From: Orobanche coerulescens
Taxonomy: Eukaryota > Streptophyta > Magnoliopsida > Lamiales > Orobanchaceae
Reading direction: 5' to 3'
Assembly (NCBI GenBank): GCA_033398695.1
Contig: CM065805.1
Location: forward strand, 72,384,762 to 72,448,761
Length of the DNA: 64,000 bases
In this document: positions 1 to 9,521 of the stretch, one piece after another
How positions within the stretch are numbered: position 1 is the first letter of the stretch
Layout of the letters: every line of letters starts with the position of its first letter
Notes under the pieces: generated by a model
Told to the model about the DNA's origin: nothing
The model's input: only the letters and a program-made list of their open reading frames with translations
The model's database searches: none
Program-made: the position numbers and the translations under genes

Positions 1-1260
1 GTCGAGTCGACAACCAACGACTCTCCTTGTTGATCTGAGTGGCGTCAAGGTCGTCGTATGACAAGCTCCTTATCCGCTCCCGCATAACGAAAGTCGAAAG
101 GCAGCTCCTCGATCGCCGGAATGTGAAAACCTGCAAAACCAAAATCAAATTAGATCAGTCCAAAACGCATCCAAACGAAGGGAGAGTCTAAACCCTTACC
201 GGGATTCCTCTCTCGAAATTCAGTGGGGATCTCCAGCTCGCCCGTAGGGTTATCGCTCGCCGAAGCTCTCCACTTGCCGGCGACCAAGAACCATTTCGTC
301 TGATCGCCCCGCATCTTATTCGGGACTCCATGAATCACCCGGCCAGATCGGCCTTGAATATGGTAACCGCCGACCAACCCTTTATGAGCCGTCAGTTTAA
401 ACAAATGATTCATCTCCAACGGCGATGGGAGGCGGTACAGGCGGTGACCGCCGAAAAGGGTGAGGGTGCCGATAATTTGGAGCCCGGCGCTCGGCGTCAC
501 CAAGTGGCGCCACATTCCAAGCGGCCAACAGATGGGAGACCGCAAAGGATAGAGGGAAGCGCAGCCCGGCCTCCATAACGGCCTCACTCACTGCGACCAT
601 ACCCATCGGAGGCTGGTCGGCTCGTTCATTCTCCGCCGGCGCGAACATGTCCACATCGGAAGGTACATGGAATCTTGTCCTCCAGACGGCCAGATCTCTC
701 CTGGTCGTCGAACTCCGTATTTGGCCGAGCGACCACAACGATCGCTGCGCAGCACGGTACTGCGACCGTTTGGGAAGCACATAGGGATAGGCAACCGAGT
801 ATCCCCGGAAATCGAATCTCGGAGTAGGACCGGCTAACCTCTCCATTATTTCAGCAAAGGCCCTATAGGCCCAACCGAACACGCTATGTTGCTCCCAGTA
901 AGCCCTGATCGCCAGATCTCTCTCGATCTGCGATCGTCTCTCTTCAGCAGCCGACTCCTTAGCAACGTCGGCCTCATTGAACAAAGCCTCAACTTCAGCC
1001 GGGTCGATTCCAGCCCGAATAGCTTCAGCCGCCGTCTGTGTGGAAGACGGAAGAAGTTTCCCTGACGCCGATGTCCTGGCGTAATCGGTTCCGCTCCAAA
1101 TGACGATGAGGTTCCGGCCATTTTCAGAAACAGAAAAGGAGAAAAGGATTTTTCTTACCCTAAAGTGAAATCGAACGACGATCGGCACTAAGATCTTCAG
1201 AAAATTCGGCAGCAAGTCCTTCTTTCTCCAAAAAAGTACGCGTGAGTGAAACTGCAGCAC
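1..1260 (-). pseudogene. Antisense two-exon gene in G1 (putative gypsy-type transposon protein, PF04195-like)
   Basis: On the minus strand a reading frame runs from about 1260 to 397 and continues in a second frame to 200, then through an intron into a second exon at 130-1. The first part has an acidic helical stretch (EVEALFNEADVAKES) followed by GLRFPLSFAVSHLLAAWN, the pattern I associate with the plant 'putative gypsy type transposon' domain. After a frameshift near 510 the domain continues with LPSPLEMNHLFKL, GGYHIQGRSG and KWFLVAGKW. No ATG is visible near the 5' end, so the start is unresolved. Such extra antisense ORFs between pol and the 3' LTR are known in some Tat-lineage elements; their function is unknown. 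The frameshift makes this copy probably non-functional. Confidence 0.65.
131..199 (-). other. Predicted 69-bp intron of the G1 antisense gene
   Basis: On the minus strand the donor reads CCCG|GTAAGGG and the acceptor TTTTGGTTTTGCAG|GTTTT. The intron is AT-rich with a pyrimidine-rich end and lies after codon position 1. Splicing replaces an unrelated tail with FHIPAIEELPFDF. The related element G3 has an intron at the same phase, followed by IYFPRIAELP, so both sites and the exon-2 start motif are shared. Confidence 0.6.
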
Positions 1261-1267
1261 CGCGCCC

Positions 1268-1275
1268 CTTTTATA
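1268..1275 (-). promoter_or_regulatory. TATA box for the G1 antisense gene
   Basis: The minus strand reads CCTATAAAAGGGG, a strong plant-type TATA box, about 10-40 bp upstream of the open reading region. G3 has CCTATAAAGACG at the matching place (50610-50617), and both lie about 320-365 bp from the 3' LTR. Conservation between diverged copies supports use as a promoter. Confidence 0.55.
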
Positions 1276-1348
1276 GGAGAAGGCAGGGACCGGTTTGCAA
1301 TAAGGGAAAACCTCAGGGGTCGGATCTCAAACGACGCCTTAATTGACC

Positions 1349-1390
1349 CCCTCGAGACCCGCGTACGCGTCTTTTCAAGGACGCATCAGC
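1349..1390. promoter_or_regulatory. Block conserved between G1 and G3 upstream of the antisense TATA box
   Basis: The stretch around CGTACGCGTCTTTTC recurs in G3 near 50683-50730 with few changes, although most surrounding sequence differs. It lies between the antisense TATA box and the polypurine tract, so it could be an upstream promoter element or serve element 3' RNA. Function is unknown. Confidence 0.35.
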
Positions 1391-1617
1391 CGAGGAGTCA
1401 TTAATGACCGTTGGCGTCCTCCAATAGAAGCCCGACACGTGCGCGGAGACTTTTCAACGCCCATTGTTTTTTCCCGCAGCTTCATCGCCAACCAGTCGTC
1501 CGAACCTGTGATATATCACCAAAGACGATCGCCAGTTCAATAAAACGCAAAGTCGCTCGTCAAAACTTCAGCGATCGCCAAGAAAGCCACCTCACCCCAC
1601 ATTTCCAACGTATGAGC

Positions 1618-1632
1618 GAGCTGGGGGGCAAT
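1618..1632 (+). other. Polypurine tract of G1
   Basis: GAGCTGGGGGGCAAT lies directly before the LTR start TGTTGTGTC. The same tract precedes the G2 and G3 3' LTRs (48284-48298 and 50925-50939). It would prime plus-strand DNA synthesis. Confidence 0.75.
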
Positions 1633-2847
1633 TGTTGTGTCACGATTTATTCATCGCAACTGAGGCGATCGACTATAAGGCCGAGCGACCAAGTCAACTC
1701 CAGTCAAACTATGGCTAGCTCGCCAGGTCGAAAATATCAGACCACCATCAGGTACCTAGCGATCGACTCCCAAGGCGATCGCCCTTTGGCAGCTGGCGAT
1801 CTACTCTAGTGACCGGCTAAGGGCAATCGACCTACGCCCGGAGTAGAGACGATTGCCCGTCAAAGTCATCAAGGACTGGATCTCGGAAAAGCACCCACGT
1901 GCAGATCCACCAAAGGCGCTGACAAGATCTTCGCTAGCAGATAAGATCTTTTGCTGACAGACAAGACCTTTGACCAGAGCCTGTCACCTACCTCACCTAC
2001 CAGCATGCGCGCCGAAAGTTGTCAGTGGGACCACCCGTGACAGCGACTCAGGACGCGTGTAAGCTCCCCATTGGACCGCACAGCTGATCGCCAAAGAACT
2101 CCTGCAGGCTTTGAGGGGACAGGCCCATGTGCTAAAAGACGATCGCCCGATTATTATAATGCAAAAGAGGCGATCGCCCGGCGTATCCAAGCTCTATAAA
2201 TAGAGAACCTCCTCCTACAGAAAAAAGGTTCCTAATTCGCTCAACCTAAGGTTCCCAATTCACTCAACCTACGGTTCCGAATTTATTCTGACTTACGCTC
2301 AGAACTCATTCTCTCACATTCCGATACATTCACGGAAATACTGAAGAACATACATATCATAAAGCTCCCGGCTATCTCACCGGAATCCATCTCAGGACTT
2401 CTCTCTCTAAATCTCTCGTCCAGAAGACGATCGGCAGAAGCAGCAAGTCTCCACTAGACAGATTCCAAGGGATTCATAAGCCCAGGAGCCCAAGCACCCA
2501 GCTAAATACTCGCCGTGAGAGACGGCCGATCTCTCACCGCCGCGATCGCTCACCTCCTTTGTTACAAGAACTCACAGAGCATCAAATCTGGTTCTTCCGG
2601 CAATCTACACGCTCACTAGCTAAGATAACAAGAATCTTTACACTCATTGTAATTGTATTCTTACATTAATACTTGTATCCCCGAATATTGGTATTAATAA
2701 TATCTCGCGAGAGCATTCAAGCCCGGGACTAACAACCCCGGAAAATCTTGTGTTATTTATCTTTCTCTCGGAAGTGCTCTTGCATTTGTTTGCTATCCCA
2801 TCCATTCCAGCAATATCTATCTCCGGATAATATTTTAGGTAGCAACA
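1633..2847 (+). repeat. 3' LTR of G1 (1215 bp)
   Basis: It runs from TGTTGTGTCACG to GTAGCAACA, directly after the polypurine tract. It contains a TATA box, a repeated CCTAAGGTTCCCAATTC-type stretch after it, and the U5 block CTCGCGAGAGCATTCAAGCC shared with G2 and G3. Several GCGATCGCC palindromes lie in U3. Satellite DNA follows without a gap. Confidence 0.85.
2195..2202 (+). promoter_or_regulatory. TATA box of the G1 LTR
   Basis: CTATAAATAGAG lies about 560 bp into the LTR. The same motif occurs in G3 (51467-51474), and TATATAAA in G2 (45578 and 49064). It marks the likely U3/R boundary about 30 bp downstream. Confidence 0.65.
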
Positions 2848-4225
2848 ATCTGTGCTGATTTCATCATTGATTATCGATTGGTCATTTTGAGGCAATTGAG
2901 GTATTTAATTGGGATTATCGAGGACATTTCCCATCCGTTGAGTCGTTGTTATCGATTGACCGTTCTAAGGTAATCGATGTATTGAATTGGGACTGTCGAG
3001 GACATTTCCCATCCGTTGAGTCGTTGTTATCGATTGACCATTCTAAGGTAATCGACGTATTGAATTGGGACTATCGAGGACATTTCCCATCCGTTGAGTC
3101 ATTGTTATCGATTGACTGTTCTAAGGTAATTGGTGTATTTAATTGCGAGGACATTTTCCATTCGTGGTATCATTGTTATCCATTAGCCGTTCTAAAGGTA
3201 ATCGAGGTATTGAATTGGGACCGCCGAGGACGGTGCCCATCCGTGAGTTATTGATGACGTGTTGGCCGACTCGAGGCAAAGACACTATCGTTCTTGTGAT
3301 TTTGGTAATCTCGTGATCGTTACCGTACGTGATTAGTGGTTTTGGAGGCTAGTCTCCGCTAGTGCTCAATGGGTAAGCTTGGAGCTTGAACCTTCGCGGT
3401 TGGTTTCCCAACACCTACAGTTCAGTAGGTCATGGTCATGTTGATGATCTCATTATGGGTAAGTTTGGGGCTTGAACCTTCGTGGTTGGTTTCCCAACAC
3501 CTACAGTTCAGTAGTTCACGGTCACTAGGTGATCTCATTATGGGTAAGTCTGGGGCTTGAACCTTCGCGGTTGGTTTCCCAGCACCTGCAATTTAGCAGG
3601 TCACGGCCATTGGATGATCTCATTATGATACGGCTTCGTGCCATGGCTTCAGCCCTCATGTGATATAGATTCGGGTTGTTGGGCTTCGTGCTGTTCGTTG
3701 TTTCGTGGGAGGATGTTGATTGTGAAAGGACTTTCTCGCCTTCGGTTTGAGGCAAGTTTTATACTTGTACTAGTCAATGAGATAAATGTTATCATATATG
3801 TGTAAGAATGTGTTGTATCATTTCGAAACGTAGTCTCTTCATTATCTATTGATGTCAGGGAAATGTTTGATACAAAACCCTTCGGTAATTATGCCAACGT
3901 TGTGGATTGATCATCGTGTTGTTACTATTGTTCGTTAACGGCTGGTTAAAGGCATTGAGATACTTATTGGTTTATGTTGTTGTCGATGGCCGGTTCGCGG
4001 TATCGATGGTTATTGTTGACTGATGTTCCACTGAGATATCATTGTGATCGTCATTATTGATATCGATGTTTTTCTGTTGATATTGTATTGGCCGATTGAA
4101 GGCCTTGACGTATTTGATTATCATCTCCGTTTCTGGTGGTCGATTGAAGGCACCGGACATCTGTGCTGATTTCATCATTGATTATCGATTGGTCATTTTG
4201 AGGCAATTGAGGTATTGAATTGGGA
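2848..4225. repeat. Satellite array, left part (unit 1 and start of unit 2)
   Basis: A tandem satellite with a higher-order unit of about 1.3 kb. Unit starts (ATCTGTGCTGATTTC) fall at 2848 and 4159, giving 1311 bp. Each unit holds four to five 78-bp subrepeats (core TTATCGATTGACCGTTCTAA), then about three 85-bp subrepeats (core GGTTGGTTTCCCAACACC), then non-repeated sequence. 78 is a multiple of three, so the subrepeats keep an apparent 26-residue reading frame; this looks incidental. The array continues after element CR1. Confidence 0.9.
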
Positions 4226-5147
4226 TGATACGAAGCCGACTATTCCAAGCGAAGAAGATGAAGTAAGAATTGACGTAAAACACCTCGATCGCACTACAAC
4301 CTACTTAGGCGAGAAAACAGAAACGAGGCATGGAGTTACCTTGATAATCGGAATTGGAGTAACTTAAACAAAAGACAAATAGCATCTTGGGGAGGGAAAA
4401 GGATCAAGTGGCAACTAAACAAATAAAAGAATGTTCAGCTTTCTCTTACAAAAGCAACAGGATTCTTGGCAAAAGGGTGGCTGCCAGCAAACAACTTGGA
4501 GACAAAGACCCAGCTTTTACTTTTGTCAACAAGTGACCTGAAGAACCTTTTATTATCCTTTCATTATTTTAAAGGACAGCTTGTAATAATTTAAGTTATT
4601 TTGTCGGGCCACTTTTGCCTATAAATAGTAGCAGTAGAGTTGTAATGAAGGATTATTGAATGTTGAAGAATTAAGAACACTTTGTGTTTTTCCCTGGTGA
4701 ATGCTTTTCATCAAAACTTGGTTTTTATTCGACGCGTTTCGAATACTAATCTGACTGATTCTCAATAGGTCTTGAGGAGAAATCACTTTATCAAATTATA
4801 GGTCTAATTTGATAAAACTTCGCTTATACCCTGTTTCGATATTCTGTTCATTTTTCGATACAGCTTGATACTTGTTCAATATTTCGTATAAAGTGTTGTT
4901 CGATCGTTCGAACGTGTTTCCTGTCTTAAAGTCTCTTCCGAACGAAACGTGCTGTTTCGAGTCTTTTCATTTGGACCAAATTCCTGTCTTGTGGCTGTAT
5001 CGAATCACCGCCTTCATCACTCGTCGATTATTGCTTCCAGAGCGAAATGTCACCGCTCCCGACGCTTCTTGTCGATAGCTTCCGTTCATCAAAAAGCCTT
5101 CCGCTGTATCGATAGCGAATTCGACTCCCAAGCTAGAATTCGTATCA
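4226..5147 (+). repeat. 5' LTR of CR1 (922 bp)
   Basis: TGATACGAAG to CGTATCA. TATAAATA lies at 4620-4627. It holds the conserved U5 block GATTCTCAATAGGTCTTGAG, also seen in both CR2 LTRs. It is close to the 3' copy apart from a clustered difference near 5024-5073. Confidence 0.9.
4620..4627 (+). promoter_or_regulatory. TATA box of the CR1 5' LTR
   Basis: GCCTATAAATAGTAGCAG matches a plant TATA box; its 3' LTR copy is at 9774-9781. It would drive the element's genomic RNA. Confidence 0.65.
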
Positions 5148-5151
5148 TAAG

Positions 5152-5163
5152 TGGTATCGGAGC
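5152..5163 (+). other. Primer-binding site of CR1 (initiator tRNA-Met type)
   Basis: TGGTATCGGAGC starts four bases (TAAG) after the LTR. It differs at one base from the usual plant initiator tRNA-Met site TGGTATCAGAGC. CR2 has the same spacer and variant. Confidence 0.8.
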
Positions 5164-5186
5164 CCAAGTTCTTGATCTTTGGCATT

Positions 5187-6272
5187 ATGGATCTCAACGA
5201 CGCTGATTTCTTGGCAAGACTTCGTGACGCGCTGCGTGACGTACCAGAACAACGCGACCAGCGTTGGCAACCTAGGCGTGGTGACTATGAACGACCCTCA
5301 TGCCATGTCGAAGAATTCAAGGTGAACGAGCTGCCAGAGTTCGTTGGAGGGACAGACCCTGAAGTTTACCTGGAATGGGAACGAAAAATTGATCGTATGT
5401 TCGAATTTAAAGACCTTGACGATGAGAAAAGGTGTAAGTATGCAATTCTCAAGTTGGGGAAAGGAGCTTCACTTTGGTACGAAGGAGTGAAAACACGAAG
5501 AGCTCGTACGGGGAAAGAAAAGATCCGTTCGTGGGATTCATTAAAAAGAAAACTTCGCAAAAGATATGTACCAGCATCACACCGGTTATCCTTGTACAGG
5601 AAGATAGCAGATCTCATGCAAGGAAAGTTAAATGTCAGTGAGTACATTGAGGAGTTTGAGAATCTAACCTTAATGGGAGAGATAGAGGAGAATGAGGAAC
5701 AGAAGATGTCGCGATTCTTGCGTGGCTTAAACCGAAGCATAGCTAACTCGGTGGAACTGTATCCATATGAGGACTTCGATACATTATGTGGGTTATGTCT
5801 GAAGTTAGAAGCTCAGAACAGGATGAAGATGTATAAACCTGAGTTTCCAGTCAAATTTGGAAACCCAAACATCGGATCTAGTTCAGCGGTTAAGGCAACG
5901 GTACCGACTCCGGTTCCTGTTGCGATTCCTGCTAAGGCGACTGTACCCTACGTACCGAAGGAGACGAGTTTGGCTAAAGTGATATGTTTCAAATGTCAAG
6001 GATTCGGACATTATCAAAATGCTTGTCCAAACAAACGAGTGGTGACACTGAGAGAAGCTGTCACGATCCGAGATGAGTTGTTGGTTGAGGAAGAAAGATT
6101 AGGTGACGTATTTGATTTCGACATAAAGGACGAAAATGGAGAAGAATGCGAGACCTACGATGCTCCAAGCTATGACACAGCTTTAGTTCTGCGAACGCTA
6201 CAGGCCAAAGTCAGATCGAATGATTCGAACAATAAATCAAATATTTCACACGAAGTGTCGAGTGGGAAATAA
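5187..6272 (+). CDS. gag: CR1 gag (capsid/nucleocapsid polyprotein)
   Basis: Open for 361 codons from ATG 5187 (MDLNDADFLARLRDAL). That ATG was chosen because the frame upstream runs into the primer-binding site. A retrotransposon gag domain follows in the first half (YLEWERKIDRMFEF, LKLGKGASLWYEG). A CCHC zinc knuckle, CFKCQGFGHYQNAC, is at residues 267-280 and would bind element RNA. CR2 shares the N-terminal motif. The frame ends at 6272 inside what should be the gag-protease junction, because pol continues in the +1 frame. CRM elements normally use one continuous gag-pol frame, so this is probably a mutation near 6210-6225. Confidence 0.85.
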   Translation: MDLNDADFLARLRDALRDVPEQRDQRWQPRRGDYERPSCHVEEFKVNELPEFVGGTDPEVYLEWERKIDRMFEFKDLDDEKRCKYAILKLGKGASLWYEGVKTRRARTGKEKIRSWDSLKRKLRKRYVPASHRLSLYRKIADLMQGKLNVSEYIEEFENLTLMGEIEENEEQKMSRFLRGLNRSIANSVELYPYEDFDTLCGLCLKLEAQNRMKMYKPEFPVKFGNPNIGSSSAVKATVPTPVPVAIPAKATVPYVPKETSLAKVICFKCQGFGHYQNACPNKRVVTLREAVTIRDELLVEEERLGDVFDFDIKDENGEECETYDAPSYDTALVLRTLQAKVRSNDSNNKSNISHEVSSGK

Positions 6273-7149
6273 ATGGTGTAGTTTGATCGTTGATGGAGGG
6301 AGTTGCACCAACGTCGTTTCCAGCGAGATGGTGACTAAACTCGGGCTGAACACTACGGCTCACCCGAAACCTTACACTTTGCATTGGCTCGATGATGGGA
6401 GCAAAATAAGGGTAACTAAACAAGTGAGGATTGGACTAGCCATGGGTTCATATGAAGACAACGTATTATGTGATGTACTCCCGATGGATGCATGCCATGT
6501 ACTGTTGGGGAGACCATGGATGTTTGATAGGGACGTTTTACACCGAGGAAGAAGCAATGAGTACGAGTTACGGGATAATGGAAAGAATATTGTTCTTAAA
6601 CCAATGTCACCGCAAGCTATTCACTCTATGAGTTCTAGTAGGAGTGAAAAACCAAAACTGGCCATGTTTGCTAGCGAACGGGAGGTGGAACATGCTATTG
6701 ATGATGGCAAGTGTGTGTACGTGAAGGTTCTGAAGGAGACAAGGAATGGTGACATAGTTGTGCCGAACGAAAGGATGGATCCCTTATTACGCGAAATTGC
6801 GGATGTTTTCCCGAAGAATTACCGTCGGGTTTACCACCAATTCGCGGGATTGAACATCGATCGACCTCATACGGGTGTGTCGTTGCCTAACAAAGTCGCC
6901 TATAGATGTAATCCCGAGGAGACGAAGGAGTTGCAAAACCAAATCGAGGATCTGATGGATCGTGGTTATGTTCGAGAAAGCCTAAGCCCTTGTGCGGTTC
7001 CGGTATTCGGGTTCCAAAGAAGGACGGATCTTGGAGAATGTGTATTGACAATGAGCATGAACAATATCACCATCAAGTATCGATTTCCGATTCCGAGGCT
7101 TGATGACATGTTGGGAATTACACGGATCAAGAATCTTTTCCAAAGTTGA
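6220..7149 (+). pseudogene. pol: CR1 pol, part 1: protease and start of reverse transcriptase
   Basis: The aspartic protease active site reads VDGGSCTN from 6289, where the more usual form has DSG; the DGGS variant is common in plant gypsy elements. VLLGRPWMFDRD follows. From about 6890 the RT N-terminal region is recognisable (DLMDRGYVRESLSPCAVPV, and YRFPIPRLDDML). The frame stops at 7149 just before the segment that should continue with the RT palm; the next segment lies in another frame, so an indel occurred near 7120-7140. Confidence 0.8.
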
Positions 7150-7680
7150 TCTCGAAGTGGTTATCACCAAATTCGGATGCGGGAAGGAGATGAGTGGAAG
7201 ACAAACCTTCAAAACAAAACACGCCGTATGAATGGACCGTTATGCCGTTCGGTCTTACAAATGCACCAAGTACTTTCATGCGCTTGATGAATGAGGTACT
7301 TAAGCCATTTTTAGGGAAATTTGTGGTTGTATACTTAGATGATATTTTGATCTACAAATGATCGTCGCAAGAGCATTTCGAACACTTGAGGCAAGTCTTC
7401 AAACCCTTAGAGAACAGGTGTATGGAAAAAGGAGAAGTGCTCGCTTTTGGTCGAAAGTATAGTCTTTCTTGGCTATGTTGTTTCAAAGAATGGAGTGTCG
7501 GTCGATCAAGCGAAGATCGAAGCAATTAAGTCCTGGCCGGTTCCCACTACAGTGACGGAGGTTAGATCGCTCCATGGACTAGCTTCATTTTACCGAAGAT
7601 TCATTCGAGACTTCAAGTACCATTGCAAGCCCAATAACCGAATGTTTGAAGAAGGGCACGTTTAATTGGAGCAGTGCTCA
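7150..7680 (+). pseudogene. pol: CR1 pol, part 2: reverse transcriptase core, broken
   Basis: The palm motif YLDDILIY is encoded at 7332-7355, preceded by a [21 protein letters not shown] segment, so the catalytic Asp pair is present. An in-frame TGA follows at 7359-7361. RT continues in another frame at 7447-7665 with FLGYVVSKNGVSVD and LHGLASFYRRFIRDF. At least two frame changes and one stop make this RT inactive. Confidence 0.8.
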
Positions 7681-8115
7681 GAGTCATTTGCAAAGTTGAA
7701 GGCGAAGTTGTGCGAAGCACCCATCTTAGCATTACCCGATTTTTCGCAACCGCTTGAGGTGGAATGTGATGCTAGCGGAGTGGGCATTGGAGCGGTTCTC
7801 ATTCAGGAAAACGACCTATTGCTTATTTTTCGTAGAAGTTAAACGGTGCTCGTCTCAATTATTGTACGTGCGACAAGGAGTTTTATGCTATTGTAAGGGC
7901 TCTAGATCATTGGAGTCACTATCTTCGACCAAAGCATTTTATCATACACTCGGACCATGAATCTTTGAAGTACATTAACGGCAACACAAGTTAAGTCCTG
8001 CATGCGAAGTGGGTGGAATTCTTACAATCATTTCACTTCTCATCAAAGTATAAGGATGGCAAGAGCAATATTGTGGCGTATGCATTGTCTAGGCGTTATG
8101 CCTTACTAGCCACTC
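7681..8115 (+). pseudogene. pol: CR1 pol, part 3: RNase H, degenerate
   Basis: [17 protein letters not shown] is readable near 7760, which is the first catalytic region of gypsy RNase H. Downstream the frame changes several times; [20 protein letters not shown] near 8040-8095 matches the C-terminal region, where the usual reading is DALSRR. No continuous protein is possible. Confidence 0.7.
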
Positions 8116-8943
8116 TTGATGTTCGCTTGCTTGGATTCGATACAAGAAAGGAGTATTACGAAGGTGATGCGGATTTCGCGAAACCTTCGCCTGTGCAAAC
8201 CTGGACCGGTGGGGGAATTTTCGATACAGGAGGGCTTTCTTTTTAAGGGAAATCGTCTTTGTCTACCCAGGCACACGATTCGCGAATTGCTGATTCGAGA
8301 GGCTCATGGGGGAGGTTTAGCTGGCCACTTCGGTTCGGCCAAGACATTGGATGTACTTAAAGAACATTTTTATTGGCCAAGGATGCAAGGGGATATTAAT
8401 AATATAATCAGTAAATGTGTGACGTGCCATGTTGCGAAGAGTTCGTTCAAACCAGGAGTCTACACACCTTTACCAATCCCGGAGAGGCCATGGGAAGATG
8501 TATCAATGGATTTCATTGTGGCTTTACCTCGAACCCAAAGAGGTAAGGATGCGATCATGGTTGTTGTCGATCGTTTTTCAAAGATGGCTCATTTTGTTCC
8601 TTGTCACAAAACCGATGATGCGAGTAATGTTGCTGACCTGTATTTCCGAGAGGTAGTGCGATTACATGGAGTTCCGAAAACTATTATTTCGGACCGAGAC
8701 TCAAAGTTTCTAAGCTACTTTTGGAACACACTATGGAGGAAGGTGGGAACCAAGCTTTTGTTTAGTACTTCACATCATCCTCAAACCGACGGACAAACTG
8801 AAGTAACGAATCGAGCACTGGGGACGCTGTTGCGAGGCTTGGTGAGCAAAACACAAAAGGACTGGGATCTGAACTGGCACATGCGGAGTTTGCTTATAAT
8901 CGATCTCCTACTCATGCCACTGCACACTCTCCATTTGAAGTAG
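8116..8943 (+). CDS. pol: CR1 pol, part 4: integrase zinc-binding and catalytic domains
   Basis: Open for 275 codons. HHCC zinc finger: [10 protein letters not shown] then CVTCHVAK. Catalytic DDE residues are in [19 protein letters not shown] and [11 protein letters not shown]. The catalytic core is therefore intact. The frame is lost near 8875 by what looks like a single missing base; the expected continuation ([17 protein letters not shown]) is readable in the next frame. The integrase would join element DNA to the chromosome. The stated start is only the limit of the open frame, since integrase is normally cut from the polyprotein. Confidence 0.8.
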   Translation: MMFACLDSIQERSITKVMRISRNLRLCKPGPVGEFSIQEGFLFKGNRLCLPRHTIRELLIREAHGGGLAGHFGSAKTLDVLKEHFYWPRMQGDINNIISKCVTCHVAKSSFKPGVYTPLPIPERPWEDVSMDFIVALPRTQRGKDAIMVVVDRFSKMAHFVPCHKTDDASNVADLYFREVVRLHGVPKTIISDRDSKFLSYFWNTLWRKVGTKLLFSTSHHPQTDGQTEVTNRALGTLLRGLVSKTQKDWDLNWHMRSLLIIDLLLMPLHTLHLK

Positions 8944-9521
8944 TTTACGGGTTGAATCCTTACATGCCGATAGATCTAATTCCACTACCAAGTGACGAAT
9001 TGGTGCATAAGGATGCGGAGTCAAAACTAAAATCAATGATGAAACTACACGAACAGGTGCGGGATCGAATCAAGGAAATAAACGAGGCGTACAAAAGGAA
9101 GTCGAACAAGCAAAGAAAGCCGAGACTATTCGAGGTTGGAGATTTGGTTTGGTTACATTTGAGGAAGGAACGATTCCCGAGTAAGCGTAAGAATAAGTTA
9201 ATGCCACGAGCCGAGGGTCCATTTAAAATAGTTGCGAAGGTGAACGACAATGCTTACAAATTAGAACTTCCGGGCGACTATGGAGTGCATGCTACTTTCA
9301 ACATAGGTGATCTTTCTCCTTATCTTGATGATGACGGGATTGCAGAATTGAGGACAATTCCACTTAAAGGGGGAGGGGATGATACGAAGCCGACTACTCC
9401 AAGCGAAGAAGATGAAGTAAGAATTGACGTAAAACACCTCGATCGCACTACAACCTACTTAGGCGAGAAAACAGAAACGAGGCACGGAGTTACCTTGATA
9501 ATCGGAATTGGAGTAACTTAA
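8880..9521 (+). CDS. pol: CR1 pol, part 5: integrase C-terminus reading into the 3' LTR
   Basis: Contains the GPY/F-type module ([31 protein letters not shown]), then a short tail, [12 protein letters not shown], encoded by the polypurine tract itself. The frame continues 142 bp into the LTR to IGIGVT. Part of the tail, ARIDVK/VRIDVK and FLGEKT/YLGEKT, is conserved in CR2, which suggests selection on protein rather than chance. In CRM elements the pol C-terminus at this position carries a CR motif instead of a normal chromodomain and is thought to guide insertion to centromeric chromatin; here that is inference. Confidence 0.75.
   Translation, partial: HAEFAYNRSPTHATAHSPFEVVYGLNPYMPIDLIPLPSDELVHKDAESKLKSMMKLHEQVRDRIKEINEAYKRKSNKQRKPRLFEVGDLVWLHLRKERFPSKRKNKLMPRAEGPFKIVAKVNDNAYKLELPGDYGVHATFNIGDLSPYLDDDGIAELRTIPLKGGGDDTKPTTPSEEDEVRIDVKHLDRTTTYLGEKTETRHGVTLIIGIGVT
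9363..9379 (+). other. Polypurine tract of CR1
   Basis: CTTAAAGGGGGAGGGGA lies directly before the 3' LTR start TGATACG. It also encodes the LKGGGDD tail of pol. The CR2 tract (TTTAAAGGGGGAGGGGA) is almost identical. Confidence 0.8.

Larger units (their letters stand above)
1..2847 (+). mobile_element. Element G1: 3' portion of a Tat-like Ty3/gypsy LTR retrotransposon
   Basis: The window opens inside this element. Reading plus-strand there is an internal region carrying an antisense gene, a polypurine tract, then one complete LTR ending at 2847, where satellite DNA resumes. Polypurine tract and LTR ends match elements G2 and G3 further right, which defines one family with LTR termini TGTTGT...ACAACA. 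gag, pol and the 5' LTR lie outside the window. The Tat assignment rests on the antisense gene next to the 3' LTR and on gag similarity seen in G2 and G4; it is inference. The left target duplication cannot be seen. Confidence 0.85.

Noticed and set aside
2946..3254. Repeat protein with a 26-residue period
   Set aside because: The frame follows the 78-bp satellite subrepeat and is broken in other units; no start context or domain. Treated as satellite.
6200..6290. Programmed frameshift between CR1 gag and protease
   Set aside because: No clear slippery site or pause structure was recognised, and other frameshifts in the same pol point to decay.
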